From Glandiceps talaboti (lineage: Eukaryota > Hemichordata > Enteropneusta > Spengelidae), in NCBI RefSeq assembly GCF_964340395.1, contig NC_135562.1, positions 13,499,043-13,563,042 on the forward strand: a stretch of 64,000 nt of DNA, in the 5' to 3' direction. Made by a program: the position numbers and the translations under genes. Within the stretch, counting starts at the first letter, position 1. Every line of letters begins with the position of its first letter. A model generated the notes under the pieces. The model had not been told where the DNA came from and searched no databases. It was given only the letters and a program-made list of their open reading frames with translations. Positions 30,874 to 45,090 of the stretch are shown piece by piece.

Positions 30874-33800
30874 TAGACTGTCGACAGTAGCTCGCGCCTT
30901 TTTTGCTACGTTTTATTATCTAAAACTAAAAAACGTCGCCGCACTCCGATCCCGAGGAGGGTGGTGTTTATTGAATTGTGATATGAGAACAGCTGTATCA
31001 ACTTGAATGTGTATTCCAAAATACAAATATTTCAAAATACTAGCGGTTTGGTTTTGATGTTTTTCTTTCATTTGAAACATACATTAAACATCCATAATAC
31101 ACAGCCCCATACACAACATAACGTGTAGATCGTGCTTCTGAAATTTCTATTTGACCAAGCTGTTATTAAACATGTACAATTTGTTCATCGGATTTATGAT
31201 TAAAACAGCTGTTAAAAATAATATTTTATTTGTTTGTCACCATTAACCTTAGAGTGCAATTATTAATATTTAGCATTATATAATTTTAATGTACCAATGG
31301 AAGGTTTTAATATGTCTAAATTGATCGCGTTGAAGGGATCGGTTCGGATTAGGATTAACGTTAAGGAGTGAACACGGTTGGTTATTAGCTGAGGTATAGA
31401 AAAGGTTGAGCCAGAATTATTCTATGCAACCGTTACTGTTCCGCTGATAAGTTAACACCAATGTGAAAATCTGGGATTGAATCATAGGTCAGCCCTTTAA
31501 ATATCAAAGGGGACTTGATATGTCAAATGGCTAGAAGTGTAACGTATACACGTGTACACTCTTACCAGATTAAAGTAATGTTATTTGAAATATTTCATCT
31601 ATGTGACGCCAACGTTCGACTTCGATGCTAATAGCTGTATAGTGTTCGAGACGTTGATGGCGGACTTGTTCTTAGAGTTAACACTTCAATGATGCGGTAT
31701 TTATAGTTTTTCCATTCAAGTCCTCTGACGTCATATCATGTTTGTGATGACGTCCCTGTGACGTTATCACATTCTTGTCGTGAGGTAATACTGCCTTCCG
31801 ATTCTGAACTTAGCACATTCCATTAGAATCATGTTTCAGAAGTCAACTTGCGCCAAATAAAAAAAAAGTTTGGGTCAGATTACATGTCTTTCATAAATAC
31901 GTATGATTAATATTGAATTCTTTTCCATTTTTTATTGGCGCCATGATATTTTCATTTTACGTTAAAACTGATGGTCATGTCATTTACATGATGTTTTTTT
32001 TTTAATTTTCCGGGTGCGCCGGTTTATAGCTCTCGGTAGTAGAGTACACTCGGGAAACAACGATTTTTATTAACTGGGCAAAAATGACATTGGGGCATTA
32101 TCATTTCAACAAATGAAAAAAAAAGACCATAACACACCGTTCTTCTTTCACCAAACGCAACAATATTTATTTGACTTAACTAAATTAAGCTCAATTAATT
32201 ACTAACGTCTACTTGCTTGTATCAAAACACGCCCCCTTTTCAGTTCTAGAATTCAGAATGTATAAATGTTTTGTTTTTTATTGTTGTTGTTTTTTTGTTT
32301 TTTTCTTCGAGACTCGGACACTTCAAAAATTCAAAAAGGTAATTTGTTATCTGGAAGCTGGTCCTTCTTCATGATTCAAACAAGCAATCATAATACTGAT
32401 ATAGGCAGTACAAATTGTTTAATATTTAAAATTTGTTATTTTTTTTCTTAGCAAAAATAAAAACTCGCTCGTGGGTGGCAGAAAAGTTCAAAAGTTCAAC
32501 AAAATTTTGTGATTGTGCCTGTAGTTCTTACTTGGCTCAAGGGCACTGTTTCTTCATAAACACAGACAATCGTTGTACTACTCCTACAGTATGCCACTGT
32601 AAAATACTGATGACAATTTCGAGTTCAGACCTTATTACCACGTAAATACCGGATACACGAAAGTTACACGTTATTAGCAGCGAGTGTCGAATGCGTGGCT
32701 GAAAGTCCCAGGGTTCATTTGTATCACAACGTCACGTGTCTGTCGTGTTTTCAAGCTTTATATTCCAAGGTTGACGGTCTCGTCTGGAGCGTTGCGTAAT
32801 CAAACATTTCAGGGCTTGAATTCACTAACTTTTGCAGCACAAGTGGCTAATTTTAATAGCAATCAGACTAACTTCACAGGAGAGAAAACAGCAAACTTGG
32901 TGTGATTGTTGTTTTTTTGCCTTGCCGTTAAAAGAACACTGGATCGCCGTCATTCATTTTTTTGCAAGGTATTGTGCACTTTTAACATATTTATCATGAA
33001 TACTAGACTCGACTATTTTGTGTTATTTTGTAAACAACGTACTGGTATGATCCAGACTTAAACAGGTCTGGGATTCTGAATGTAAACAGCACACTTCTGT
33101 TATGTACGCCCGTTTTTTGTACAGAACTCTCTGAGTCACGACATTGGTATTTGTACACTGCCAACCCAATCACCACCCTTTTCTCCTCTTAATTATATTG
33201 ACGCCTTTCTTGTCATGATTTCTAGTGATAAAAACCGAATGCAGTTAATTTTTTTCAGTTTGAATAGCATCAAATCACACTTCTTCTTTTTTGTCATTTT
33301 ACGTGTTGCGTTGCTCAGACAGTCGTTCCGGATGCACTGTTGTAACTAATTATCAAAAAGTACGTGCGTTGATCTCATCCATGGTATCATATCACCAGAC
33401 ATCAGACGATACATATATTTCTGTCTGATCTGTCTGGTATGGGTGAATAATGTGCCCTTTCAATATTTTTGCCGACAGACTATTTCCAAGGTTGAAATAA
33501 CCCTCCCAGCTCCTGACACCAGATCGCAAAATAATACATTTGAGTAGAATAATGTTATACACGATTTGTTCTAGTTTACTTTTTAACAGTTTGGGTTATA
33601 AATTACTTGATGATATTATAAATGAACATTTATTGATAATATGATGTACTATTTGTGATAAAAAGGTAATACGATACGCCCATTCATCGAAGGCGCCAGT
33701 TTCACCCAACTATTTGCTGTCCGGGTCAAGCCCCTGGAGTTGACAGTTTGTTGACCTTTCTTTGTTCCCCGGAAGCTGTTTCATTTAATAAGAGATTTAT

Positions 33801-34361
33801 AATGTTTCTTTTCATTGAGAAAGTTGCGAACATGTACTCTTTGTTATTTAGATCGACTGTTACGAAGAGTGTTCAGTCCGTGATTTCACGTCTACCACAC
33901 GGTAAAACGATTGCAGTCAACAGTGATTAAAAACAAACACAATATCGTACATGTTAAGGGGTAATGCACTGGCTAACATCAAGAAAATGTTAGATTAACA
34001 TATTTATAAGTGGTTAATTTATATCTGCAATTCAAACACATAGAGAATGATTACGTATGGCATTATAAATTAATGTATTAAGCTTTGAGGTCATTGACCG
34101 AGGTGACTCCGTATTATAAATATGTCTGAGTTGCTGTACCCCTATCAGGTGAATGGAATAGCCTTCTTTTTCATCGACCGTCTCCAGCAACTTCAGAACT
34201 TTACATATAATGTAGTTGTTTTCACTGGAGGGCGTTGTGTGTCACGCAAAGCTTAATTCTAAATTCGTAGCATACCATTGTCGTCTAACGGTCTATACGT
34301 AGCTGATACGTAGGCAGAGTAACACTAGTCAGAATGCAGTGATTGCATTGCTGGAGTTTCC

Positions 34362-34483
34362 ATTCATCCATCCATCCATCCAACTCACCTCACTCACCAA
34401 CCAACCAACCAACCAACTCACTCACTCACTCACTCACTCACTCACTCACTCACTCACTCACTCACTCACTCACTCACTCACTC
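34362..34483. repeat. (CCAT)n, (CCAA)n and (CACT)n compound microsatellite
   Basis: Three adjacent tetranucleotide blocks, the CACT block longest. Confidence 0.95.
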
Positions 34484-34959
34484 CTCCCCACCCTCCCTCC
34501 CTCAATTCCAATTGGTTCTATAAGCTATTTTTAGAGTCGTCATTCTCAAACTAACTCAAGTGAATAATGGTAGCATTAGAAAATCGACATATGCTTGGTA
34601 GATTGCCAGGATATGTATGTCACATGAGCTGGAGATGTTCCAAATGTTGTTTTTATTTTAAAACTAACATGTGTTTTATAGTGTCCAGGGATTCTAAAAT
34701 AGGAATAGACAAAGATATAGCCAGCATGCCATGTGACCATGAACATTGCCCAATCGGAACATAGCAACTGCAGCCCAAGGCCACAGATAGATGGATGTTT
34801 GTTGATTTAGAGTAGAAATCATTCCTTCCGAAATCAGTGAAAAATAATTCTTATGTACATGTAGGTCCATAGCAACCTTGACTTCACCATAGTAACGGTG
34901 GACATTGTGTGTTTGATACTTTAAAAATAGAGTAATGGGTGATGAATATAAGTTATAAC

Positions 34960-35013
34960 TAGTCTATCTGTATGCCAACGTGGGCTCTTACTAACCGTAT
35001 AGGAACTAGACTA
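34960..35013. mobile_element. Possible TAGTCT-family remnant, 54 bp
   Basis: Begins TAGTCTATCTGTATGCCAA and ends TAGGAACTAGACTA, matching both ends of the 377-bp member, but no clear target duplication remains. Confidence 0.45.
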
Positions 35014-35973
35014 AACAACCACTGAAACCCGGCACTGAAACTCCCAGCAACAATGTTATGATTGTTATGATGGTACTATATATGGCACTTGCTTGGCTGA
35101 TGATTAACTTCAGGTTTTGAATGCGAATATCGGTAGGGTGATCAACGCTCAACAGATTGGTATCACAGTGACTCCATGACCTTGGGCTTAGTTCCTGGTT
35201 ATGTTTCATCAAGGACATCATTGTGAAACGACACTACTTTGAGGAATGTACCGTCAAGAGTTGCATTGCCGGAAAACATGAGCTTGGGATTGCAAGAATG
35301 ATGAAACAGAATCACAGGATGCTAGCCCAAAAGATGTATGAGTGTAGCTACTGATTGAGCCTGCAAATGTACAGACAAAAAAGAAACTTAAGACAAATCA
35401 CGATTTGAAATCAAATGTTACTCTTTAAATTTGATATGTCTGACATACATAAGAATACTTATTTACATGTCGCCCTCTGTGGTGGCCTTGCCTAAAGAGT
35501 TCTTTCAGTGATTTATCTCACTTTTAATAAAAAAACCAGCGACCAAAATTCACTTGAGATGAAAAAGTAAAGAAAATGCAAAATAACACTTGCATCCTCT
35601 GCCGTACTTAAGTCTTGTATGACATGGCTGTGCCGCTGAATTATATTCATTCTGTTGAAGAAATATGACATTTAATCAAAATAACATAAATGAAACACAG
35701 TCTTTTTCATTGATAAATGATATACACATACTCAGTATACTTATGAATAATATGTACGGATTCTATTCTGTCGTAGCCGTACGGTGTCCATTTTATTTTC
35801 AAAACATTAGATAAATCAAGCCACTATACTAAAATGAAGTTGACAAAAGAAAAGTGACACATCAGAGCAATCTTGGGTAGAATTAAGGGAAATGCGTTCG
35901 ACTCCTACACGCTCCATTTTTCTTCTGAATTAATCTAATTACAAATATTCGGGTGAGTTTGTGTTCTTTACGT

Positions 35974-35994
35974 GACACACACACACACATACAC

Positions 35995-36027
<33 letters not shown>

Positions 36028-36145
36028 CATACATACATACATACAGACAGACAGACAGACAGACAGGCAGGCAGGCAGTCAGGCAGGCAGGCAGGCAGTC
36101 AGGCAGGCAGGCAGGCATACATACATACATACATACATACATACA

Positions 36146-36177
<32 letters not shown>

Positions 36178-36197
36178 AACATACATACATACATACA

Positions 36198-36228
<31 letters not shown>

Positions 36229-36229
36229 C
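35974..36229. repeat. Compound (ACAT)n-(ACAG)n-(GGCA)n-(ACAT)n tract
   Basis: About 255 bp of tetranucleotide blocks about 290 bp left of element B. Confidence 0.95.
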
Positions 36230-36394
36230 GTGACTGTCTTCACAATGTATAATGGGTAGATTTTGTCATTCAAAACAACATATTATAATATATCATATGT
36301 CATTTAAGTTGCTGTTTTGTTCTTGCTTTCGATCAATTCACGTCTGTCATGAACTATGCACACATTTATTCCTAGCAGCTGAGTAAAGTATGTG

Positions 36395-36516
36395 TAAGGC
36401 CTCGAAAAAAATGTTTTGGTTCCAGTTACCCGACCTCCACCTAGGTTTTCACTAAACTGTTTTTTTTAAGTATTCGAGAGAAAAAACAATAAAATCGCGA
36501 GAATTGTGAAGTCTCG
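36395..36516 (-). repeat. Dispersed repeat, half left of copy B
   Basis: The reverse complement resembles 11285-11406: GAGACTTCACAATT, then GCGATTTT, then a poly-A stretch, TAGGTGG..GTCGGGTAAC and AGGCCT. The second half lies at 53778-53872, on the other side of copy B, so the transposon split this repeat. Confidence 0.75.
36514..36516. repeat. Target site duplication TCG, left of copy B
   Basis: TCG directly precedes the CACTA terminus and is repeated at 53778-53780. The reconstructed empty site matches the dispersed repeat, which supports a 3-bp duplication. Confidence 0.75.
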
Positions 36517-36775
36517 CACTAGTAGAAAAAATAGTACAGTTTACGACACTTTCCGTACTATAGTTCAGATTGAGTTCAATTCTGTACTTTTATGCTGATG
36601 AGGTGGACGTTTCTGTACTTTCCCATTAGCGCCTGTCTAATCGGATTATACTCGATCTGAAAAATAGTTCAGATTGCGAGTCGGAAGTGATTTGAATACA
36701 TTTGCATTTAGTTCAGAATATATTCATGAGTTCACCCCCATAACCGGGCAGTAAACAAATGAATATTCAAATCTA
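36517..36775 (+). repeat. Left terminal inverted repeat of copy B
   Basis: 259 bp beginning CACTAGTAG; reverse complement of 53519-53777 with no mismatch seen by eye. It contains several CTGTACT/TTCAGATTG-type short motifs. Confidence 0.93.
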
Positions 36776-37308
36776 CCGTGCTTGCAATCAATACGTACAT
36801 AAACGCTATACGTGTAGCTAGTGTATTCGATACATATGTATGTATATAAGCAGGCTTATGATATGAACTACATGGTTAGGACGTACGTAGATTGTAATAT
36901 CACAGGGCTCATTTTGAAATAAATGTTCGTAGTACGCCTTTTCATTATGCACTACATACCGCCACCACTAAACGTGTTTCACATTTCTACGCGTTTGATG
37001 CATAGTAATACAGATTTAGATGACATGACAATCGTTTCCAATAATAGTTTAAAATTGGGCCACAAATATTGCTAGTGTATGGAGCTTCTTAACAAACCTG
37101 ACCGGCCAATAGCGTCAACAAACTCACAGTAGAGACGTGCTGACAGATTTGAGTCTGTGGACATTATTTCTAGCTTAGTAAAATTGAGTGACTATTGGGA
37201 ATATTATATGGCATCCATGTCGTCCATGTCGTCTATAGTTTCTGACTGACCGTGTTATGTACAACGTAACGCTGAACGAAATACGGTCCATCAGGAATTA
37301 ACTAGACT
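36776..37308. other. Left subterminal region of element B, no gene
   Basis: Present only once in the window because the matching part of element A falls before base 1. No feature recognised. Confidence 0.5.
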
Positions 37309-37791
37309 AACCTCTATGGGAATAGTATTCTTGTCCATGTGTCGTTTATAGAACAATTAAGTGTTAGGGTGTGATCTTCACAGTAATAAACAAGCCTTTA
37401 GAAGAACAACAGGTATTCACGCCTCAAATATCTTGGGCATCATCCAAATTACGATCATGAGCACCAAAGTAAAGGAAATACTTAATGACGTTCGGCATGC
37501 AGAACCCCCCCCCCCCCGGGCCCGTACCTATGGGTACATGCCCGGCATCCATGTAACTGTTATATCACTCTACGTGACGATTCTGAGGGCCCTCATCTCT
37601 TATTCTCTTGTTTTATTTCAATTATACTCATAACTCCTGTTTTTATAGTATAACTGTACAATTGGCTTCGATCAGTGCATTCCAGATTTTCATGAGTCAT
37701 GAGTGCACATTGCGCAGATATCTGCAGAATACTTAAAAGGATTATGGGTAATGTATGCATATGCGGGAAAAACAAACTGCTGTAAGGAGCA

Positions 37792-37945
37792 TAGTCTCGC
37801 TGCCAGACTCGAGACTATCGTCCCTAATCTGTTTACCGAGCGGCGCAGCCGCGAGAAGAGCGGGACCAGTCCCCCTCTATTCTCGCGGCTGCGCCGCTCG
37901 GTAAACAGATTAGGGACGATAGTCTCGAGTCTGGCAGCGAGACTA
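37792..37945. mobile_element. 154-bp perfect hairpin element (TAGTCT family), copy B, spacer inverted
   Basis: Same insertion site and same 66-nt arms as 498-651, with the same TAAGGAGCA flanks. Its 22-nt spacer (37858-37879) is the exact reverse complement of the spacer in copy A. Confidence 0.85.
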
Positions 37946-39984
37946 TAAGGAGCACTGACTTTGCCCTCATATCTTCATCCCATTTTGCACTGAAGAAGTT
38001 TCACATGGCTCTCATATTTCATATATACTCTTTCTAAATATATGGTGATGCAACATGAGTAAATATAACTGGGGTTAACTAAGTTTGGTAGTCAATATAG
38101 CAGGTTTACCATCAAACTGACGCAAAATTTGTTTCAAATTTGTCTAGTAAAAACCGTTGGCCCAGTTGTCGATTAGGCTTACAAGTTACACAAAGCATGA
38201 TAAGACACTGTGAATGGTGCAAATAAACAACGTGCGAAATGCCAAATACCAAATGCAAACAATACAAGCGAACAAAAGGGCCTGTATGCACTCTAATAGC
38301 CCGATATTTTGCCTAAAATCAGGCTCACATGTGCGAACGGTGTGTTTTTGACGTACCTAGTAGGCAGTGATGTAGATAATAGCCGGTTACCGGTCACAAC
38401 GCCCAGCTATAACTTATAAGTATAACAGTTGTGGGACCGGCTTAGGAAAGTACTCAAACCTGACGATCATTGAACAAATTCTAAGGTTGGAAAATTAAAT
38501 ATGAGTTGCCCGGGAGTTCTAATAGCAAGTAAAATACCCAAAGTGTAAACAAAAAGATAAATTAATTCATAATTATTTGGAAAACATTAGACGATTACGC
38601 AGTAAAACAAGACTGGCCACGCTATCGCTAGCGAAAGCCTTCGAACTAGTTTCATAACGACCGGACGTTGAAGGAAGCGCGAAGCGAAGTGTGAGGTCAA
38701 TGTGACGTCTCATGATGATGTATGATGCATCAACATGACGTTTACGTAGAGTTGCACTAAATGTTTTCTAAACTTCAGTGGAAAGAATTTTTGTCGATCA
38801 GACACTGACTATGTTTAAATTCTTAAAACATCTGAGAAAACTGAAGAGGGGAAGCAAAATGTGACACTGACAGACAAGCCAGACGTACGGCACATGTACA
38901 GAAGGCGAGGCACACCCTCTGATGCAAACTGGACAATTATCGTGCGTGTCACGTATAAGGCATCAGATGTAATACATGTAGCTAACCAAATATTCTTGTA
39001 CTGCAGTCTTTCTTGTAACAGGTATTGGAAATTGTCAGAAACCTGATGATTTTATGACTGAATAAGTTTCGATACGGAGACGAGAGAGAGGGGGAGACGA
39101 TTTTGAAACGATAAAGAATGTTAATATGGATATTGGGACGATTGGAAATCGGACGATGTGAATCGTAATCGAATATCTCAGACCATCCACAATATATGTC
39201 GTGTTGACTTAGGCGATCCCAGAAACCATTCTTAGTTTACCCCTTTCACATATATTATCAACCATGCTAATGTTTTGAAACAAATCTCGATTAACAGGTA
39301 ATTTAGCGCTTGAAAGATGGCGACGTCCATACCCCCCCCCCCGGCTGCACATATTTTAATATGCAATTATACATTACCCCCTCCCCATACACGTCAGAGA
39401 AGTACAGTATGGTACACTATATGACACACTGTAAGCTAACAGTGGAAATCAACTTCAGTGTCCATACATATCAGACATAGAGATTTCTTTACAAATGGAT
39501 GTGGGCTCATTGGGCTGTAACCTGTACTTGGAAAAACTTAACCAGCAGAGTTTTCTTTTTGAATCCTATGTCTTGACAGAAACGGCACCCCCCTTCGATA
39601 ATTAGTGGGGAGGGTGTGTCCCCCTCCCACAGTAGGCAATTGTTTGAAAAATAAGGACATGTAGGAGGCCATTTAGCGGCATAATATTTCAAACCATACA
39701 CATTATTGGAAGCCATAAAGTACTTGAAAATTGTCTTCAATACCCAAATTGTACTCTCATTAAATTATTTTACAACTGTATTACCTACGCTTTAACTAAT
39801 ACATAGATATTTTGGCAGACACACACATTCGTTTGGCCATTGGCTGCCTAATAATTAAATGTGTGGTAGGTAAATGAAGTGAACAATTTTGCAAAGTACA
39901 AGGTAAACGATTGCTCCTGTGGTTTGAATGTTCAACAAAGTCTCCACACAGAGAGATAGAGCAAGAGAGAAGGAGACATACGGC

Positions 39985-39987
<3 letters not shown>

Positions 39988-40078
<91 letters not shown>
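39988..40078. repeat. (GA)n microsatellite, element B
   Basis: Counterpart of 2862-2976. Confidence 0.95.
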
Positions 40079-40079
<1 letters not shown>

Positions 40080-40106
40080 CATACACTTATACAAATGTAA
40101 ATTTAC

Positions 40107-40225
40107 TTGGTAAACAACTGCTCCTGAGGTTTAATTTTGGTTCAAATCATGAGCAGAATATTCGGGGGCCCTTTCAGACCATCACAATTGTCATGCCCCC
40201 CTCCCTTTGAACCTCAATTTTGTTC
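40107..40225 (+). repeat. Internal dispersed repeat, copy 1 in element B
   Basis: Counterpart of 3005-3125. Confidence 0.55.
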
Positions 40226-40255
40226 ATGCCCCCCCCCCCCCGTAAATTCTGACTC

Positions 40256-41086
40256 CAGCATAATTTCAAGTTTATTCCGAGCTCTGTATTACAGGCATTC
40301 GACTAGAGTCTTTATACCTCAAAGATATACAACAGTCCATTTCTGTACAAGGCATATCAGAAACCAAACATTTGCAGTGTGGAGTGTCACAAAACCCTGT
40401 GCTTGGTCCACTCTTACACGCGTATGCTGTCTATACACATCACCACTTGGAAAGCTAATCCGACATCAAAATCTCAATATGCAACAACATGCAGACGACA
40501 ACCAGATTTACCAATATATTTCCCCAATCACATACGTCAACTACAGTAACTAAGATGGAAACTGTTGCACATGATATTAAACGACCCAAAATAAGCTAGT
40601 TTAATGATGGCAAAACCGAGGTCCTCCTTATCACGTCTCAGTTCAACAGGCTTCCTCGTCTCATGAACCACATCAACATGGGATCGTCTTCTGTGCAGTT
40701 AGTGGATTCAGCATGTACCATTTGTGTAACAATTGATGACCGTTATAACCTCAAGAAGCACATCTCGTTGACATGTAGATCAGTTCTTTTTCACCCCCGA
40801 ACAATAGGTCGCATCATTTACAGTGGAGGGGCCCCTCCACTGTCTATGGTCGCATACGCCAGTATCTTACAAACGGAGTTTGTCAGAACCTTGGTCATGC
40901 ACTTATATCATCGATACCTGACTACTGAATGGCCCTTCTGTATGGGCTGCCAGCTAAAAACATTGTCCCTCTTGAACATGCCCAAAATACAGCAGCTGGG
41001 ATTGTGTCAGGTACAAAGAAAACAGATGACGTCACATCGGTTCTTTCAATAACACAGTTTAGTTAGAAATCACACTGGCGTCAAGT
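40256..41086 (+). pseudogene. Decayed L2/CR1-like LINE reverse transcriptase fragment, element B
   Basis: Counterpart of 3160-3985 in the second transposon copy. The one-base shorter palindrome changes the downstream frame, so one frame stays open across 40663-41052, but the fragment is still degenerate. Confidence 0.7.
40815..40847. mobile_element. Micro-palindrome insertion, 33 bp, copy B counterpart
   Basis: Same site and GGTCGCAT flanks as 3711-3744, with one G fewer in the loop and one substitution in the stem. Confidence 0.75.
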
Positions 41087-41133
41087 GCAGTTACATAATA
41101 TACCAGTAGGTAGGGCCTACATGTACATGTAGT

Positions 41134-41159
41134 CTCAGGTCACTACATTGTGGTCTGAG
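41134..41159. mobile_element. Micro-palindrome, second type, copy B counterpart
   Basis: Counterpart of 4031-4056. Confidence 0.55.
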
Positions 41160-41898
41160 ATGTAGTTTACACCACTATGACCTAAGAACTTGAACCAGGG
41201 CTGAGGAGAAGTGGTCTGAGGTTAAAGTTTTGCAGCTCTCGTTCAGCAATCTCAAAACATTTCAGCCTACTTCCCGTAATGAACACTTGTCAAGCATTTT
41301 TGTAGCTCCCATACTCAAAGACTACATATATGTTTATATACGACTCAAAATATAACACTGAAATTTACTTTGAACACGTTCAGTTTCAGTAGACCTATTA
41401 AAACCCAAAATCTCCACTGTATAATTTAATATCGGTAATAGTTTACAGTCAAAAACTTTTAAATTTAGTTTTGACTAGGAGGTCCCCAAGTTTTGCAAGT
41501 TGACTCATGACCGCAATCATTGCTTTACTCGCTTGAGCTGCAAGCGCTAAATACCATAGACCACTGCTTGACATAATCACGCCTAGATATTCATAAAAAG
41601 CGAACAACGTCGAGTTTATGACCACCAATAACCACTTTTCAATTTTCTTAAGAATTTCATCTCTTAGTAAATACAATAATTTTAGTTTTGACATACATGT
41701 AATTTACTTTCAAAAGACAATGTTAGAAACCCCTACCCCATTGATTCCTGTGGGAACATGCCTTTCGTGAAGAAAAAATGGTTACATAACATGTCTACAA
41801 GAATTGTTGGAGAATGTCTATGTAGAATGCCACACTGATCCCATATCCACACCTTGAGTTTTATTTTTATTGTTCTTCAATGATCTCCTTCAAAGTAA

Positions 41899-42275
41899 TA
41901 GTCTGGATGCCAATATGGTTTCTAACTAAACCACGTCTAGCCAAAAGCCCCTCAAATAGCACAAAAAGTTGTTCACCCAATCAGTGAAACCTAAATGTTT
42001 TGGTGATGTAAACAGTATATAAGTAGCATCATGAGCTGACAAATATACCACATTTGAACATTACTGTCCCAATAAACACTAACTTTATGAGGGACTGTGT
42101 TATTGGTTAGAGTTTTGTGATTTATTAACAAAGACATGATGTTAATGACTGTGTGGGTGGCTTTAAATGAATTTTAAATTGCATCTCATGCATTTCAAGA
42201 CTTCTAGAGTAACGACTCTGACTATACTGTGAGTGGAGGTATAAATGGTAATGATACAGTATAGGAACTAGACTA
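41899..42275. mobile_element. TAGTCT-family element, 377 bp, in element B
   Basis: Counterpart of 4796-5172 with the same TCAAAGTAA flanks. Confidence 0.8.
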
Positions 42276-42712
42276 TCAAAGTAATTACCTTGTCCAAAAG
42301 ACTACAGTCGGATATTAATCTCACCATTAATGCCTGAATTTATGTCTATCAAGGTGGATCTGATAAGATCATGGAAATCGAGAAACTTTCATCACTTTGG
42401 ACTTGAGCATTGAATACATTTGTGAAGTACTCAGACCATGATTCATGGTTTTTTTTAGAGACTAATTCCACTAGATCGTCCACTAAATCGTCCACGAAAA
42501 CAAATACATTCTATCATTCCACCATGTCACTCAACAACGCGCATCACATCCGGGTACCAGTTCTTCTGTGAGTTCGAATTCTATCACTTGAATTTCCGTT
42601 ATTTAGTCGTCTGAAGATCGTAACGGCCTCCGTACCATAACTTGTGTACTTTGTGTAAATACAGCTCTACTTCTCAGTATTGAGCACTTTTCCTTCAGTT
42701 TATGACTTACCT

Positions 42713-42713
<1 letters not shown>

Positions 42714-42808
<95 letters not shown>
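42714..42808. repeat. (TA)n microsatellite, element B
   Basis: Counterpart of 5613-5689. Confidence 0.95.
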
Positions 42809-42809
<1 letters not shown>

Positions 42810-43208
42810 CCATTGCTCGGTTGACGGCAACGCGGTCAAAGATATCGGGTTCTTTGCACAATACACGTGTATATAGAAATGATGTCCCTTAAATTTCCCC
42901 TCTTTTCATTCTTGCTCTTTTCAACTACAATATAGATTTTGATAATTTCCATAGGTCTCACGAGATATACTCTTCAAGGAAAAACAAGTTCGTGTCGGGG
43001 TTTGACACGAGAATAGTCTGTGCTTGGAGTAATTATACTGTCAGTATAATTTCTCAAAGGTATGTGTTATCGTGGAAGTTTAAACATTATTTATACTTTA
43101 ATGGTGTTATAGATTTTGACCCAAGCTATGCATGCCACGGTCACAAGCTATATTGCGTCAGATCGATTTGCCAAACAAGTTTGCCAGAATTAACGCATCC
43201 CATCAAAC

Positions 43209-43239
43209 CATGGACCCTCCACAAAGGTGGAGTGTCTAT
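43209..43239. mobile_element. Micro-palindrome insertion, 31 bp, copy B counterpart
   Basis: Counterpart of 6091-6121. Confidence 0.55.
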
Positions 43240-43508
43240 GGTCAAACAAATGACAGGTCGCAGAAACTATGGTCATGGAAGTATGAACGTCGTTTATACT
43301 TGTACGCCGTGACATACAATGAGCGCAGTGCAATGATTGACCGGATTATTCAGTGTCGACAATCCCAGTTAATATAATCCCAAAGGCAAACTTGTTTTAT
43401 TTACCACCTTGCCAAGCAACACAGGGTGGTGGCGAGGCGAAGTTGTAATGTACTGTCGCTTTGATATTCACGATTTTGGAAAGGAAATAGATAACATCGG
43501 GTTAGATC

Positions 43509-44374
43509 TTGAGAGTAAATAAGAAGAAAAGAAGAGTTAATTTGAAATCAGTGATAAACGAGTTGTCTATTTTTAAGAAACTAAATATAAGGAAAGCTAT
43601 GGGTCCTGATAACATATGTGGTAGGTTACTGAATGTCTATGCATCGCAGTTAGCTAGTGTTTCCAGTAGATTGTTCAATTGGTCGTACAATGATCATACG
43701 ATATCAACCATTTGGAAAACATCTACCATCTGTCCGGTCCCTAAAAACTTCCAAGGCATCGTCCTGTAGCACTGACTTCCATTGTGATGAAATGCTTCGA
43801 GCGTATTTTACTTTGTCAAAACCCACAAAAACATTCACACCTTGACCCATACCAATTTACATATTAAAGTAATAGAGGTACTGATAATGCAACTCTCACA
43901 TTACTTCACGATGCGTATACACATCTTGAAAAACCTGATTTTTCATCAGTCGTTAACAGAAGTCAACCAAACATGATGGCTCATAAACTTAGTTATTTAA
44001 ACGTTAACCCCAAACTCATCCTCTGGATAATGGATTTTCTTGTCAACCTTTCCCAGTTTGTTCGCTACCAAAAATTAAGTTCAGCCTTCCATTCAACATT
44101 TAGGGGTGCCTCACAGAGCACGATACTCTCACACAAACTATTTACACTTTACACAAATGACTGCTCATCAGGTACCGATACAAATCCACTTATCAAATAT
44201 TCTGATAACTCTGCATTAGTTGACCTGTCAAATTCTGACCGTACTTATTTCGATGAAGTTGATAGGTTTGTTACTTGGTGTAAAGAAAACTACTTGGACG
44301 AAAGGTCGACTTTAGGAAGAACCCTAAAGTAGTGCCCGACCTTTTTATTGACAATGTTAAAGTTGAACAGGTGA

Positions 44375-44458
<84 letters not shown>

Positions 44459-44910
44459 AACAGTCTTGGATAATAAATCAAATGTTAAGGCCAACACAGA
44501 TTTCATTAACAAGAAATGTCAATCTAGAGTTTACTGTCTACAACAATTGAGGGGCCTAAAATTTTGTAAATGCCAAGGTATTACAGACATTCTATCGGAG
44601 TTTTGAGTCGGTTTAACATTTTCTTTTTTGTGCTGGTTTGGTAGTCTAGGGACTAGCTACAAGAGTGTCTTGAACAAAATTGTAAATGTGTTTAGTAAAG
44701 TATTGAGTGAAAAGTAGACTAATTTGAATGAAATGTTTACATCTCGTGTACAAAACAAAGCTGGGAAAATGGTAAATGACAAAGGCCACATTATGTCCCA
44801 ACACTTTGAACTCCTGCCATCAGGGAGACGATTTCGTGTCCCTAAATTCAGAACAGTCAGAACCAAATCAAGTTTTGTGCCCACTTCAACTAAATTTTAA
44901 ACCAAACTAA
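43509..44910 (+). pseudogene. Decayed Rex1-like LINE reverse transcriptase, element B
   Basis: Counterpart of 6391-7775. It keeps a segment lost in copy A (DRTYFDEVDRFVTWCKENYL, about 44239-44298) but lacks about 29 bp near 43936 that copy A keeps. Otherwise the same decay pattern. Confidence 0.75.
44377..44456. repeat. (TA)n microsatellite inside Rex1-like relic, element B
   Basis: Counterpart of 7259-7324, longer. Confidence 0.95.
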
Positions 44911-44939
44911 ATAATTCTATTTCAAAGACATCTGCTCTG

Positions 44940-45090
44940 CATTCCAGATTGGAAGAACCGCGTTTTTTTTATTGTCTTTTTTAAGTTGATGACCATTTCT
45001 GGCAAGACTTCACTCACAATTTTCTCGATTTTACTGATTTTTCTTCTTTATTAAAAAGGTTTAGGGTCGGCACCGGATTTCTAGAATGGA
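44940..45090 (+). repeat. Dispersed repeat, diverged internal copy in element B
   Basis: Counterpart of 7805-7955. Confidence 0.55.

Larger units (their letters stand above)
30069..34959. other. Intergenic region downstream of GH9, no gene recognised
   Basis: Short open frames only, none resembling a known protein. Holds simple repeats at 30807-30873 and 34362-34483. Confidence 0.4.

Noticed and set aside
35150-35350. Open stretch reading ...FIKDIIVKRHYFEECTVK... on the plus strand
   Set aside because: No start codon, no clear splice sites and no family match; left out as a gene.
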